From Rhizomys pruinosus (taxonomy: Eukaryota > Chordata > Mammalia > Rodentia > Spalacidae), in NCBI GenBank assembly GCA_009823505.1, contig VZQC01000350.1, forward strand, positions 555,018 to 619,017: a DNA stretch of 64,000 bases. Direction: 5' to 3'. This document shows positions 11,046 through 22,504 of the stretch, one piece after another. The number at the start of each line of letters is the position of its first letter. Position 1 is the stretch's first letter. The notes below the pieces were generated by a model. That model was not told the DNA's origin. It searched no databases and worked only from the letters and a program-made list of their open reading frames with translations. A program made the translations under genes and the position numbers.

Positions 11046-12240
11046 GAGGCTGTCCTCACAGTGAGGTGTGCCCACATCTGCACATATGGGATGAGTCTCC
11101 TACGCTCTCTCCCTGTCCCACAGCAAAGACTAAGCCCAGCAGTTCTCAGGCCACTGAAGTGCCATGCAAAGGTGCAGACAAGGGCAGCATCGTCCCTCTC
11201 GTGGGAACTGGCTTTCTGCTACAGAGGTGAGGCCAGGTGGAGGGAGGGGCCGAATGTGGTGTGCCCACTTCTGATGACTTCCTATCTGACCCGAAAGCCA
11301 CAGCTTCCCTTCTGTAGCCCAAGGACCCCTGTTGGGGTCTCTGTCCAACATGGTATTGGTAAAAGGGCCTTCCATTATCCCCAGGCTGTTTAGAAAGTGA
11401 CTCAAAAGGTAAACCTCTCGCCTGTGTGGTACTGCTGCAGTCAGGTGATGGCGGTCAGGACTACGGATGGTGACTCGTGGTCCAGGACACTTCTGCTCAC
11501 TCTGGATGAATGTTCAAGACCCAAGCCACCTAGATGAACTGGTTTCCCAGTACCTCAGAAAACCGGGACCTGGGGGGTACCCACAAAAACTGAGGCTGAG
11601 ATGATTACTAGCGTTATTGTTTCATTTTTTGTGGCCCAAACCTGATTTTCTAGGAAGCGACAACCCCAGGCAGTTACGCCCAAAGGTGTGATTGTCAGAC
11701 AGGATACAGGAACCACATAGGCAAACCAGACTTCCTATAAGTACTTGCACAGACCTTGGGCTTTGGAAAAGCAAGTGCTTTGCTTGGGGCGTAAAACACT
11801 CACCGAACTCATCAAAAACAACGTGATTATTTGAGATTTATTTTATTCTTGCCCTCCGCCATTTGATTAATAGAGCAAATGCATTTCATCTGGTCACAGG
11901 TGATGACTCAATACGTGGTCTTGCATGGCTGGTGGGAGCCGGAGCACCTCTGTTTTCTGAATCAGGCCTAGCAGGTGATAGGGCCTGCATTTCCATTTTA
12001 GCAGCAGGACTAAGCTGATAAAGCAAGCTGTGGCTAGGATCTGGCCTCACGCTGGACCAGGAGGCCACTCCTAGGAAGTTCGGAGACCTGCCTTCTAGAG
12101 CCTCCCCTGAGGAAGATGCCACAAAGGCAGTATGCAACTCGGATGTAACCAGGACAAGCGACATAGCAGGTGCAGCTCATGTGTATGAATGTTCAAGGGC
12201 CTTTCCACTGCTCAAAGAGGCACTGTTAACATAGCCTGCA
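11046..12240. other. Unique stretch with candidate element at 11580-11890
   Basis: 11580-11890 has gatgattactagcgttattg, aacgtgattatttgag and gccatttgattaatagagc, typical of homeodomain-rich regulatory DNA. No gene is recognised elsewhere. Confidence 0.35.
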
Positions 12241-12244
12241 GGAT

Positions 12245-12392
12245 ACCGGGCATGGTGGTGCACGCCTTTAATCCCAGCACCCCAGAGGCAGAGGCAGGTG
12301 GATCTGTGTAAGATCAAGACCTGCTCGGTCTACATAGTAAGTTCCAGGTCTGCTGCTGCTACCGGGGGACCCTGTCTCAAGACCAAAAAAAA
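12245..12392 (+). mobile_element. B1 SINE
   Basis: 'ccgggcatggtggtgcacgc' to 'accctgtctcaagaccaaaa'. Confidence 0.85.
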
Positions 12393-12655
12393 GCATATAT
12401 CTATATCTATCTACATATTTAGATATGCTATATCTATATCTATGTAAATAATGATATAGATGATACAGATATATAGATTAGACATAGATATAGATAGATG
12501 ATATAGATAGATATAGATTAGATATAGATACAGATAGATGATATAAATAGATATAGATATAGATTAGATATATAGATAGATATAGATAGATAGATAGAGA
12601 TAGATAGATACAGATATAGATATAGATATAGATGATATAGATATAGATATAGATC
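12393..12655. repeat. (ATAGAT/ATAG)n microsatellite
   Basis: About 260 bp of interrupted ATAGAT and GATA units following the B1 tail. It generates a spurious Tyr/Ile-rich frame. Confidence 0.9.
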
Positions 12656-12950
12656 CATCCCACCAGGATGGCAGGAATGTTCTTCCCAAATGTTTTGTCC
12701 ATATCTGGGTTGCCTTAGAACCTAGACACAGCCTCAGAGACTGCTGATGTTATGGTGATTTTCAGAGCCTCTGGATGGAAAATCTGTCACAGTGATCCCC
12801 AGAGCCACATGCTGCCTCCAGCCTGCTGGCAGCTGACCTCCTGGGGCTCTGCCCTCCAGAGATCCAGACCCTTCCTGGTCTAGCTCCCCTAACATGGGAA
12901 CAGAACCTGCCATTGGCTCCAAAGTACTCCCCTAAAAGAGGCAGCTCATT

Positions 12951-13180
12951 GGGGCTGGAGAGATGACCTAGCAGTTAAGAGCGCCGACTGCTCTTACAGC
13001 GGACCCGGGTTCAATCCCCAGCACCCACATGGAAGCTGAGAATCCAACACCCTCTTCTGAGCTCCGAGTCATTGCACCCTCTTCTGAGCTTCAAGGCATT
13101 ACATGACACGGGTTCACAAACCTGCATGCAGACAGTACATTCATACACATACGAAAATAAGTAAATAAATAAAAATTTAA
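12951..13180 (+). mobile_element. B2 SINE with internal deletion
   Basis: Flanked by aaaagaggcagctc at about 12934-12947 and 13182-13195 (target-site duplication). Part of the middle is replaced by a repeated 'accctcttctgagctccgag'. Confidence 0.85.
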
Positions 13181-13206
13181 AAAAAGAGGCAGCTCCTAAC
13201 AGCTTC

Positions 13207-13383
13207 TTTTTTGGGGAGGGGGGTCTTTTCGAGACAGGGTTTCCCTGTAGCCCCAGCTATCCTAGAACTCGCTCTGTAGACCAGGCTGGCCTTGAACTCA
13301 CAAAGATCTGCCTGCCTCTGCCTCCTAAGCGCTAGGATTAAAGGTGTGCGCCACCATGCCTGGCTTAATTTTTTTTTTTTTTT
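13207..13383 (-). mobile_element. B1 SINE, antisense
   Basis: 'ttcgagacagggtttccctg' to 'gcgccaccatgcctggctta'. Flanked by taacagcttctt at about 13197-13208 and 13384-13395. Confidence 0.9.
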
Positions 13384-13395
13384 ATAACAGCTTCT

Positions 13396-14238
13396 TGTTC
13401 TCAGTCAGAGACCTAATGCAGCCAAAGGGAGTCTGGGGATATGTCAGGACGCAGGTCTCAGAGTCAGGGATCCTTGTAGAGTCCAGGAGGTAGATCTCCC
13501 GGGCTAGCCTCCTGCTCCTTTTAGTATCAAACCCATCCACGTGGTCCAGTTCTGAAGGCCTTATGTCCCACAGTCTGGGACTGATGGCAAGGGCTTCGCC
13601 CACGCTTTCTGACATTGTGGGAGAGTCTCAGGGTCGGAAGTGGAGTGTCAAGTGTCCCTGCAGCCACAGTGGGAACCACCAGCTGAGGCACTCCCCCCTC
13701 TTAATGGTATAATAAAGGGCTTTGTTACCTTGAGGGAGAGGTCTGATAAAAGCAGAACGCTATCACACCCTCTGCGATTAGGAGGCTGCCAGCCCTGAGA
13801 TGGACTGACGTTTATGAGCAAATATAATTTATTTCTGTTCTCTGATTATGAAGGTCACGGTGGTTTAACCTGTGGGGAAGGCCTCAGACATTATCTGCTC
13901 CAATAGAACTGGGAAAGAAAACACCAGCGGTCATTAAAAGTGAATTACTTTGTTTTACAAAGATAGAGGGGAAAGGCCTTCAAAACAGGGTGCTGGCCAT
14001 GAGGGCACACAGGAGGGAGGCACGGGGCACTGGGCGCTAAGCTGGGACTTGGTAATGACCCCAGCCACCTGCAGCTGGAGGCCAGGGCAAGGCTCCCCTG
14101 GAACTTCTGAGAGCCTCCCCTCAAGGTTTTTGATGGCTCCAGAAGCCTCTGGGATGAGGCGTGCAGGTGGAGGCCATAGGAAGGGTTTAGTGGCCTGCTT
14201 TTCTGTCTTAAGTGTAGTTGTAAAAGAACAAAGCACAG
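13396..14238. other. Unique stretch with candidate element at 13690-13965
   Basis: 13690-13965 is AT-richer with aatggtataataaaggg, ggtctgataaaagcag, gcaaatataatttatttc and cattaaaagtgaattac. Otherwise no feature and no gene. Confidence 0.35.
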
Positions 14239-14239
14239 G

Positions 14240-14515
14240 ACAGTGAGATGGTTCAGCAGTTAAAGACGCTCGTCTGCACAAGCCTGACAACCTCAGTTCA
14301 ATCCCCAGAACACACGGAAAAGTGGAAGACTCAGGGGATGCAGAGGCAGGCAGATCTGTGTAAGTTCACCAGCATGAACTACTACTGAGACCCTATCTCA
14401 AACAAAAATAAATAAAATAATTTAACAATAAATCTAATGTATGACATATGTGTACTTACATACATGCAGGCAAAACACTAATACACATAAAATAAAAATA
14501 AATAATAAGCCTAAA
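14240..14515 (+). mobile_element. B3/B4-type SINE, diverged
   Basis: 'gtgagatggttcagcagtta', 'gcctgacaacctcagttc', then a B1-like part ending 'ctatctcaaac' and an A-rich tail. Confidence 0.6.
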
Positions 14516-14538
14516 TTAATAAATTTTGAAAGTGGGGA

Positions 14539-14995
14539 GGGCTGGAGAGATGACTCACTGATTAAGCACATGGGGTATTTTTTATTTTATTTTATTTATT
14601 CTTGTATGTGTATGAATGTACTGTCTGCATGCAGGTTTGTGCACCCGTGTCGTGCAATACCATGGAGGTCAGAAGACAGTGTTGGAGTCCCCTGGAACTG
14701 GAGTCAAAGATGGTTCTCAGCTGCCATATGGGTGCTGGGAATCGAACCTGGGTCCTCTGCAAGAGCAGTCAGTGCTCTTAACCGCTAGGCCATCTCTCCA
14801 GCCCATACATGGGGTATTTTTGCAGAGGCTTCTGTATGGGTTCCCAGTAGCCACATGGCGGCTAACAACCATCCATAACTATGGATCCACAGAATCCAGC
14901 ATCTTCTTCTGGCCACATAAGCACTGCACACATGTGGTGCACTTACAGTCATGCAGGTGAAATGCTCATACATATAAAATAAAAATAAATACTTT
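14539..14995 (+). mobile_element. B2 SINE split by an antisense B2
   Basis: Plus-strand head 14539-14575 and body about 14820-14995. In between, an antisense B2 (about 14580-14803) is flanked by catggggtatttt on both sides, at about 14569 and 14808. Confidence 0.8.
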
Positions 14996-14999
14996 TTTA

Positions 15000-15115
15000 A
15001 CGGTGGAAGGAGAGAACTGACTCCACAAAGTTGTCCTCGGGCTACCATAGGTTTGCTGGGACATACATGCCTGTACGCACATTACACACACACACATAAC
15101 ACACACACACACAAT
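15000..15115 (+). mobile_element. B4-type SINE 3' part with (CA)n
   Basis: 'ggtggaaggagagaactgac' and 'gttgtcctcgggctacc' then CA-rich DNA at 15075-15115. Confidence 0.5.
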
Positions 15116-15700
15116 AATAATAAATGAAATTTTAAAAAAGAACAAGCACTTGAAACAGTGTCACAGAAGCATAAGCAGGGCAGAGGTTACTGTGCTGGCC
15201 AGAGCAAGGGTTGCAGATCCCAGGCACAAAGTTGATGTGGGTGCAGCCCAAGCGGAGCCCAGGACTTGGTGATGCCATTTGTGGACATGCTGGGTTCATT
15301 GAATGCCACATGGTTAACATTACAAACATGCACATTTTACCACAGTAATAGAAGACCCAAAACAATCCCCATAGCACAGCTTGTTTCTCAACATCCTCTT
15401 GTCCACCCTCAAACTGCACAGTTCAACCAAGTCCACTGCCAACTGAAGGTGGACAAGTCTACTGCCAATCAAAGGTGGACTCTTCTCTTCCCCAGAGGTT
15501 CTGGGTAGCTCCGTGAGGAGGTGGGATGAGAAGAAATTCTACCACTGAGGTCCAGGAGGAGGCACAGTCATGGGCCCTCATCCCCTGCGATTGTCAGTCA
15601 CTGTCAACCAGACTAAACTTAGGATCAGCTAGGAGACACACTTCTGGGTCTGTGAGGTCATTTCCAGGGAAAGTCCCAGACTGAACAGGGAAAAGAACCT
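15116..15700. other. Unique stretch before the minisatellite
   Basis: Featureless apart from a short internal duplication of 'aaggtggac' near 15445-15480. No gene. Confidence 0.4.
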
Positions 15701-15707
15701 GAGTGCA

Positions 15708-17352
15708 ACACCAGCGTCCCTCCCCAGCGTCCATCTCGGTCCACTGTCTGACTGGATGTGGCCTCCATGAGTGGAACATCAGCTTCCCTCCCCAGCGTCC
15801 ATCTCGGTCCACTGTCTGACTGGATGTGGCCTCCGTGAGTGGAACACCAGCTTCCCTCCCCAGTGTCCATCTCGGTCCACTGTCTGACTGGATGTGGCCT
15901 CCTCGGTGAGTGGAACACCAGCATCCCTCCCCAGCGTCCATCTCAGTCCACTGTCTGTCTGGATGTGGCCTCCGTGAGTGGAACACCAGCATCCTTCCCC
16001 AGCGTCCATCTCTGTCCACTGTCTGACTGGATGTGGCCTCCGTGAGTGGAACACCAGCTTCCCTCCCCAGTGTCCATCTCGGTCCACTGTCTGACTGGAT
16101 GTGGCCTCCTCCGTGAGTGGAACACCAGCATCCTTCCCCAGCGTCCATCTCTGTCCACTGTCTGACTGGATGCGGCCTCCTGGGTGAGTGGAACACCAGC
16201 GTCCCTCCCCAGCGTCCATCTCTGTCCACTGTCTGACTGGATGCGGCCTCCTGGGTGAGTGGAACACCAGAGTCTCTCCCCAGCGTCCATCTCGGTCCAC
16301 TGTCTGACTGGATGCGGCCTCCATGAGTGGAACACCAGCGTCCCTCCCGAGCGTCCATCTCAGTCCACTGTCTGACTGGATGTGGCCTCCGTGAGTGGAA
16401 CACCAGCGTCCCTCCCCAGCGTCCATCTCGGTCCACTGTCTGACTGGATGCGGCCTCCATGAGTGGAACACCAGCTTCCCTCCCCAGCATCCATCTCGGT
16501 CCACTGTCTGACTGGAAGTGGCCTCTGTGAGTGGAACACCAGCGTCCGTCCCCAGCGTCCATCTCGGTCCACTGTCTGACTGGATGTGGCCTCCGTGAGT
16601 GGAACACCAGCATCCCTCCCCAGCGTCCACCTCTGTCCACTGTCTGTCTGGATGTGGCCTCCGTGAGCGGAACACCAGCGTCCCTCCCCAGCGTCCATCT
16701 CGGTCCACTGTCTGACTGGATGCGGCCTCTGTGAGTGGAACACCAGCGTCCCTCCCCAGCGTCCATCTCTGTCCACTGTCTGACTGGATGTGGCCTCTGT
16801 GAGTGGAACACCAGCGTCCCTCCCCAGCGTCCATCTCTGTCCACTGTCTGTCTGGATGTGGCCTCTGTGAGTGGAACACCAGTGTCCCTCCCCAGCGTCC
16901 ATCTCTGTCCACTGTCTGACTGGATGCAGCCTCCATGAGTGGAACACCAGCGTCCCTCCCCAGCGTCCATCTCTGTCCACTGTCTGTCTGGATGTGGCCT
17001 CTGTGAGTGGAACACCAGCATCCCTCCCCAGCGTCCATCTCAGTCCACTGTCTGACTGGATGTGGCCTCCATGAGTGCAACACCAGCGTCCCTCCCCAGC
17101 GTCCATCTCTGTCCACTGTCTGACTGGATGTGGCCTCCGTGAGTGCAACACCAGCATCCTTCCCCAGCGTCCATCTCTGTCCACTGTCTGACTGGATGTG
17201 GCCTCTGTGAGTGCAACACCAGCATCCCTCCCCAGCGTCCATCTCTGTCCACTGTCTGACTGGATGTGGCCTCTGTGAGTGCAACACCAGCATCCCTCCC
17301 CAGCGTCCATCTCTGTCCACTGTCTGACTGGATGCAGCCTCCGTGAGTGGAA
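15708..17352. repeat. 68-bp minisatellite, 24 copies
   Basis: The unit contains 'ccactgtctgactggatg' and 'gtgagtggaacaccagc'. I count 24 occurrences of ccactgtctg. Most units are 68 bp. Four in the left third carry 3 extra bases (cctcctnngtgag forms). Because 68 is not a multiple of 3, the frame returns every three units (204 bp). This yields stop-free minus-strand frames up to 513 codons, which are not genes. Confidence 0.97.
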
Positions 17353-17445
17353 CCGCACCTTCCTGCCAAATCAGTCCCCCTCTATAAGTTTCTTTTTGCC
17401 AGAGATTGGGTCCCAGCCATGTGAAAAGTAACTAAAAATCCCCCT
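17353..17445 (+). mobile_element. hAT-like repeat 3' end
   Basis: 'ctataagtttctttttgcca' and 'cagccatgtgaaaagtaac' resemble the right end of the element at 8821-8862. The minisatellite may have grown inside this repeat. Confidence 0.4.
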
Positions 17446-17477
17446 TTCTGGCTGGGATGTGAAATCTGAGCTACCAT

Positions 17478-17727
17478 CTTTTTTTTTCTTTTAATTAATT
17501 TTATTTCTGTATGTGTATGAATGCTCTGTCTCCATGAAAGTTTGTGCACCCGTGTCGTGCAATGCTGCGGAGGTCAGAAGAGGGTGTTGCACTCCCCCGG
17601 AACTGGAGTTCTCCCGGAATTGGAGTTTCAGACGGCTCTCGGCCGCCATGTGGGTGCTGGGGATCGAACCCGGGTCCTCTGTAAGAGCGGTTGGCGCTCT
17701 TAACCGCTAGGCCATCTCTCCAGCCCT
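17478..17727 (-). mobile_element. B2 SINE, antisense
   Basis: Starts with the reversed A-rich tail and ends 'ctaggccatctctccagccc'. Flanked by 'gagctaccatct' at 17468-17479 and 17728-17739. Confidence 0.9.
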
Positions 17728-17739
17728 GAGCTACCATCT

Positions 17740-18760
17740 TGGCTCGGAGAAGGACAATCACCAGACAGAGTTTCAGTCATAAGTGATCATAAAGTTGTCA
17801 GCCCAGCCCTGGACAGCCTGTTCATTGGAGAGGGAAATAAACTGTCTCCTCATTACCTGGAAGTCCTGTCCTCTGAACCACTCTAATCCTAACATGTTCT
17901 CAGACACAGTCCTCAAGCTCAAGAAGTCAACAGGCCATGCAGGGGATGGCACGGGTTCAACAGTAAGAGTGCAAGTCTGTGCCCTCATTATACAGGGTGT
18001 CTTTGCAGACATCTTCATTAAGGGCTGCAGCTCACCTCATCTTTGTGAGATCCTAGCCTACTAGGGTCTGAGAACATGTGTGCTGTCCAGCCGTGTCAGG
18101 TACCTGAGACTTTCTTGATATATATTGCTTGATCCATAAGGCAGCAGTCCAGGTAAACAGAGGCAGACTAGAGCTTACCTATGCATCATGAGGGCTTGCA
18201 TGGAAAATAAAAGCCATGCCTACAAGGTCCTTAGTCCATGAAGGAGCTGCTTCTATGTAGTATGCAGTCTCAAGAGGCGAACCTTTTGGTGGCCACTGTT
18301 AATTTGGGTGAGGGTGGGCAGGACTCACAGGTATGGCTGCCAACACCTGCATTCCATCTGGGACAGTCGCCTCTGGTCAGCCTCTTCAAATGAACACTGT
18401 CTACCACAGGCAGCAGGCAGAGTGGCAGGAGTGTGCAAGGCTCTGGTTAGCATATGTGCAAGCATGCCATTGGTCAGAAAGTCACAGCTTCATCCAAGGA
18501 ACAGAGGAAGAAGGGCTGGGTTGGGGGTCATCAGTGTTCTCTGTCTCTTGTGTCCCTTCTATGGTAGAAGGTGGCATCAAGAAGTCATCACCAGGTGGTG
18601 ACTGGCACGTGTGCAGAGTCAGGGCTAAGACAGGTTTGGAGCACCTGCCCCCTGCAGACATGCCCAGGAGAGCATGGGTCTCAGGAGACAAGGCAGAGTT
18701 ACCATAGGGAAGTAGGAGACTTATGTTGTAACTGACCTTTCCCCTGCCGGGGCCATGTTG
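17740..18760. other. Unique stretch, nothing recognised
   Basis: No repeat or gene family recognised. Frames of up to 145 codons lack domains. Confidence 0.4.
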
Positions 18761-18762
18761 CC

Positions 18763-18860
18763 CTTTGCTACCCTGTGAGGCGGGAACTGCAATACCCCCA
18801 TTTACAGAGTGAAACACTGACACACAGGGACATTTGCCCCAAGCCACACAGCTGTAAGTG
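18763..18860 (+). mobile_element. MIR SINE remnant
   Basis: 'cctgtgaggcgggaactgca', 'cccccatttacagagtgaaa' and 'cccaagccacacagctgtaa' follow the MIR core order. Confidence 0.65.
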
Positions 18861-19159
18861 GGCACCCCCCACGCTCCACCTCCTGACACCTGTTCTTGGA
18901 CTCCAGACCTCACCACCACCCCCGAATTCCCCAGTTCCCCACACCAGCTGGGGCTTCTGGATTCTCTTCCTTACCTGGGCCCTCACTAGGGCACAGGTGG
19001 TCTGCATGGCTCTGTGTGGGTTGGAGAGATGCCATGTGTAGGAGGAGGGGCAGACGTCCAGCTCCTCACTCTGGAAGTGAATATTGGGTCATTTTCGGGC
19101 TCAGGATAAATGTGCCCACCATTCTTAAAGGACTCTAGTCCCCTCATCCAAGCCTCCAA

Positions 19160-19480
19160 AGGATATCGCAGCCAGACGTGGAGGCACATGCCCTTAAAGG
19201 CAGCACTTGAGAAGTGGAGGCAGGAGAACCACGAATTAAAGGCCAGCCTGGTCCTTGACAAGCAGGGCTGGCAAAATGGCTTACAAGATAAAAGCAGTTG
19301 CCCAGCCTGACCACCTGACTTCAGTCCCAGGGACCCACATGATGGAAGGAGGGAGCTGACTTTTGTGGGTTCTGACTTCCATACACACATGCCACTGTAT
19401 GCACATACCTACACACATGCCACTGTATGTACATACCTACACACATGCACACAGAACAAAATTCATTACTGCAATAAATA
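19160..19480 (+). mobile_element. B1 fragment followed by B3/B4-type SINE
   Basis: 19165-19255 is a diverged B1. 19262-19470 has 'agggctggcaaaatggctta', 'ctgaccacctgacttcagtc', and a CA-rich 3' end with a duplicated ~37-bp unit (acacacatgccactgtatg). Confidence 0.6.
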
Positions 19481-20386
19481 TTGAAAGGAACAAGCAATCT
19501 GAGCCCACACCAGGGTATCCTCTTCCCTGCAGCCTGCATTGCAGTGGTGTTTGTAGCAGGGGCTGCGGACCCTGCACTGGCTGCTGTAGGTCACCCACCT
19601 CCTTCATCTCCCCTCACAGCAGTCCACATCCTCACACATGAACCTCGCTATGAGTGTGTTTTGTGTATACAATCCAAACATGCTTTATGTTTGTTACTCA
19701 TTGTCCATCTTTGTGGTCCAGGAGGGTGGAGATTTTACTTTTGCTTTACTCACTGAGGCTCTTGCTGTTTAGGGGTATCTAGCACATAGAATCCTAAAAG
19801 GTGGGGGTAGGGGGTGCTTGAGGACATGAAGTCACCTGAATAGCCCTCTCTTCTGCAGAGCCTTTCCTCCAGGTCACACAGGTACCTAACCTGAAGCAGA
19901 TTGAGCCTAAAGACCTAGAAAAAGGAACCACATGAGTGAGTTGTCTTTGAGGTGAGATTGTAGGTGACAGATTGTATGTACACGTTGACAGTGAGACACA
20001 GCTTGGATTTCCTTTATAGATTATTATTGTTCTTTGCAAACACACTGCAAGCTTCCTGTCTGTTGGCCTCTGACTAGAAGAGCCAAAGCCAGCCAGACCT
20101 GAGAGCTGGGCCTGTGTGTGCAGGAAGGGGCACTAGCGCTGGTGGAAACGCAGTTTGCAAGAGGCAGCTAAGCCAGGGCTTAACCCTCAGCCTATAACCG
20201 CCTGGGAGCTGAGGAAGCAGACACCAATTAGGCTGTCTGCTGACAAAGGCCCTGACACCCCTCAGCACACACACACCCTCCACTTTCTTTTGTTGAATTT
20301 CAGCATAAAAAATAAATGTTATGGTTGGCAGGAACGATATTAATCAGCAAAGCAGTTGGAATATTAAAATTAAAATACGTCAACAA
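19481..20386. other. Unique stretch, nothing recognised
   Basis: Single-copy, GC-moderate, no gene family recognised. Confidence 0.4.
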
Positions 20387-20637
20387 GGGGACTGGAGAGA
20401 TAGCCTAGTGGATAAGGGCACAGACTGCTCTTGTAGAGGACCAGGGTTTGATCCCCAGCACCCACATGGCTGCTAAGAACCCTCTGTAACTCCAGTTCCA
20501 GGAGAACTCCAGTTCCAGGGGAATCCGAGACCCTCTTCTGACCTCCGTGGCATTGCACGACACGGGTGCACAAACCTACATTGCAGACAGTACATTCATA
20601 TACATACAAAAATAAAATTAAAAAAAATTTTAAATAA
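20387..20637 (+). mobile_element. B2 SINE
   Basis: 'ggggactggagagatagcct' to 'attcatatacatacaaaaat'. Flanked by 'aaaatacgtcaa' at about 20370 and 20636. Confidence 0.9.
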
Positions 20638-20779
20638 AATACGTCAATAAATATAAAAGCTGCAGGCATCTTGAAACTGGGTAGCTTTCAACAGTAGCCA
20701 GGGACGCCCATGTGACGCTCCCTGAAGAAGGTCTTTCTCCACCGTCCACCTCCTTGTTTTTCTTGCCGGCACCCAGAAC

Positions 20780-21360
20780 AACCTCTCTGTTTCGGGGGTG
20801 GGGTGGGGGGTGGGGGGTGGGGGGGAGTAGGGAGGCTAGGGCTGGCCAGGCCCATGCGCGCTCCTGCCATTAAGCTGCGGCCCCAGAACCTGGCACTTTG
20901 CGAAGCAAGGTCCTGGAGCCTCTGCCTGGGCGCCCCCCGCCCCCCGGGGTCACCGCGTCTGGAGCGCACAGCAGGTAGCTCCCCTCCCGGCCTCCTGCGC
21001 CTGGATCCCGCCCCGCGCCCCAGGCCTGACCCCGCGCGGCACTGCACCGGGTCCCCTGCGCGGCGGGCGGGCGAGATAAGGCGCGCGCCTTTGTTCCTCC
21101 CCAGCTGGGTAAACCGCGCGCCGGCCCTCGCCGCGGCTGCGGGGGTGTCGCCCTCTGTCCCGCCCCAGAGCCGCCCCGGACAATGGCTCGGAGCGGCACA
21201 TTGTACGGCAGCGTGTGTACTCGGGGCGGGGCGGAATGCGGGGTCGGCGCGGGGCCGGCTGCTGGGTGGGTGCGCACCACTGACCCCGGGCGCGGGGTGC
21301 ATGGACGCCGCGAGCTCCCCAGGCGCCGTCCGCTGCGCACCGGCGCCGCACACCTGGCGC
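20780..21360. promoter_or_regulatory. Isolated CpG island downstream of MNX1
   Basis: GC- and CpG-dense for nearly 600 bp, starting with a G-run at 20790-20833 that could form G-quadruplexes. CpG content is clearly above neighbouring DNA. It opens long frames on both strands, but none shows a known domain. It could be the promoter of a non-coding RNA or a methylation-free regulatory island. Confidence 0.6.
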
Positions 21361-21580
21361 GCCCTAAAATGATTTACGAAGTGAAAGTGTTAAACGAGGC
21401 CACCAGCTGGAGGCCCGGGCTGGCTTTATGCGTTTTATTAGGTGTCCTATTATGGAAAATAAACTTTAATCTGACCATAAAATCCAAATCTGAAAAACAT
21501 ATTCGCCCTTGTAGTCTGAACACTGCGGCATTCTTGGCGCAGGTCACACCTCCGTAAGGATTAGTTTTATGGAGGGAGAC
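21360..21580. promoter_or_regulatory. AT-rich block abutting the 20.8-21.4 kb CpG island
   Basis: Sudden switch to AT-rich sequence with atgatttacgaagtg, ctttatgcgttttattagg, gtcctattatgg and ctgaccataaaatcc. TTTTATTA and TTTATG fit posterior HOX/CDX-type sites. Confidence 0.35.
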
Positions 21581-22500
21581 ACAGTGCACGCAGGACTTTG
21601 ATACTGGGGGTGGGTGGGGAGCATCCGCCAGGGCGCACACCCTGCGCTGCCCCCAGCAGCCCCGGCCCCCTCAGCGTCCCCCGATATTTCCAGGCGGCCT
21701 CCCAGGGCCACTCCCTTCCCCGGGGTCTGCACCTGGCTAGCTTTGGGGCCCCGCGGACCCGCCCCGAGGCCGCCCCCAGACCTGCCCTCCAAGTCCGGGA
21801 CAGGGGAGGGGCCCTGGGCTCTTTATCTAGCCAACCTGGGAGGTGCTGTGCTCGGTGGAACCAGCCTGCAGCGCGGGGCCCAGCGCGGAGCCGGGGTGGA
21901 GGGTCCCGGCCAGAGCGCTGGGCCTGGAGCTGCTCGCCTGCTCCGTAGACGCGGCCTTTCTTTGTACGACCACAGGAGGAGGGGGGAGGAAGAGGGGGAA
22001 ACGGCGAAGGAAGAAAAGAGAGGAAAAAAAAATGTGGAGGCTGGGAGTGAAAATATGAAAACCATCTTCACCTTTTTTTCTGGTGTTCTTAACCTCAGCC
22101 TTTAACCACTGCGCTATCCCCACAGCCCATCTTCACCTTTTTTTAAAGACTGGGTCTTGCTCCGTAGCTCACACTGGCCTCAGACTCCCCACAATCCTCC
22201 TGCGTTAGCCTCCAGAAGCTGGGGTCACAGCCTTCTGACACCACCGCCGTCACCGGTTTTTACTGCCCGGTTTCCCTTTGTAGACCCGGCATGCCCATCT
22301 TCTGCAGGGTTGGCATGCGCGCCCCGCCCACCCCATCGCCACCTTTTCTAAGGTGTAGTGCTGTAGTGTGAACTATAGATGCCTCTTGTAGGGAACAACT
22401 TCTAGAACGTTTTCAATTTCCCAAACTGAAGCTCTGCCCCTCCTCCCAACCCCTGACAAGCACCAGGCTACTTTCTAAGTTCGGCTTCTCTAAAGGGACA
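21580..22500. other. GC-rich unique stretch after the CpG island
   Basis: Continues GC-rich to about 21960, then a purine-rich run (21975-22040). 22140-22230 looks like an old antisense B1-type SINE. No gene is recognised. Confidence 0.4.
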
Positions 22501-22504
22501 CCCT

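Noticed and set aside
12478..12702. Tyr/Ile-rich 74-codon frame
   Set aside because: Translation of the ATAGAT microsatellite.
15708..17352. Regular repeats resembling a CRISPR array
   Set aside because: The units are head-to-tail without unique spacers and the genome is a vertebrate one. It is a minisatellite.
15594..17358. Minus-strand frames of 475, 513 and 332 codons, and matching plus-strand frames
   Set aside because: They lie within the 68-bp minisatellite. The same repeat is read in all frames and the encoded repeats simply cycle; there is no sign of a start, splice signals or a known domain.
20688..21557. Long frames on both strands in the 20.8-21.4 kb CpG island
   Set aside because: GC-rich DNA has few stop codons. 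The peptides are Pro/Arg/Ala-rich without domains and overlap on both strands.
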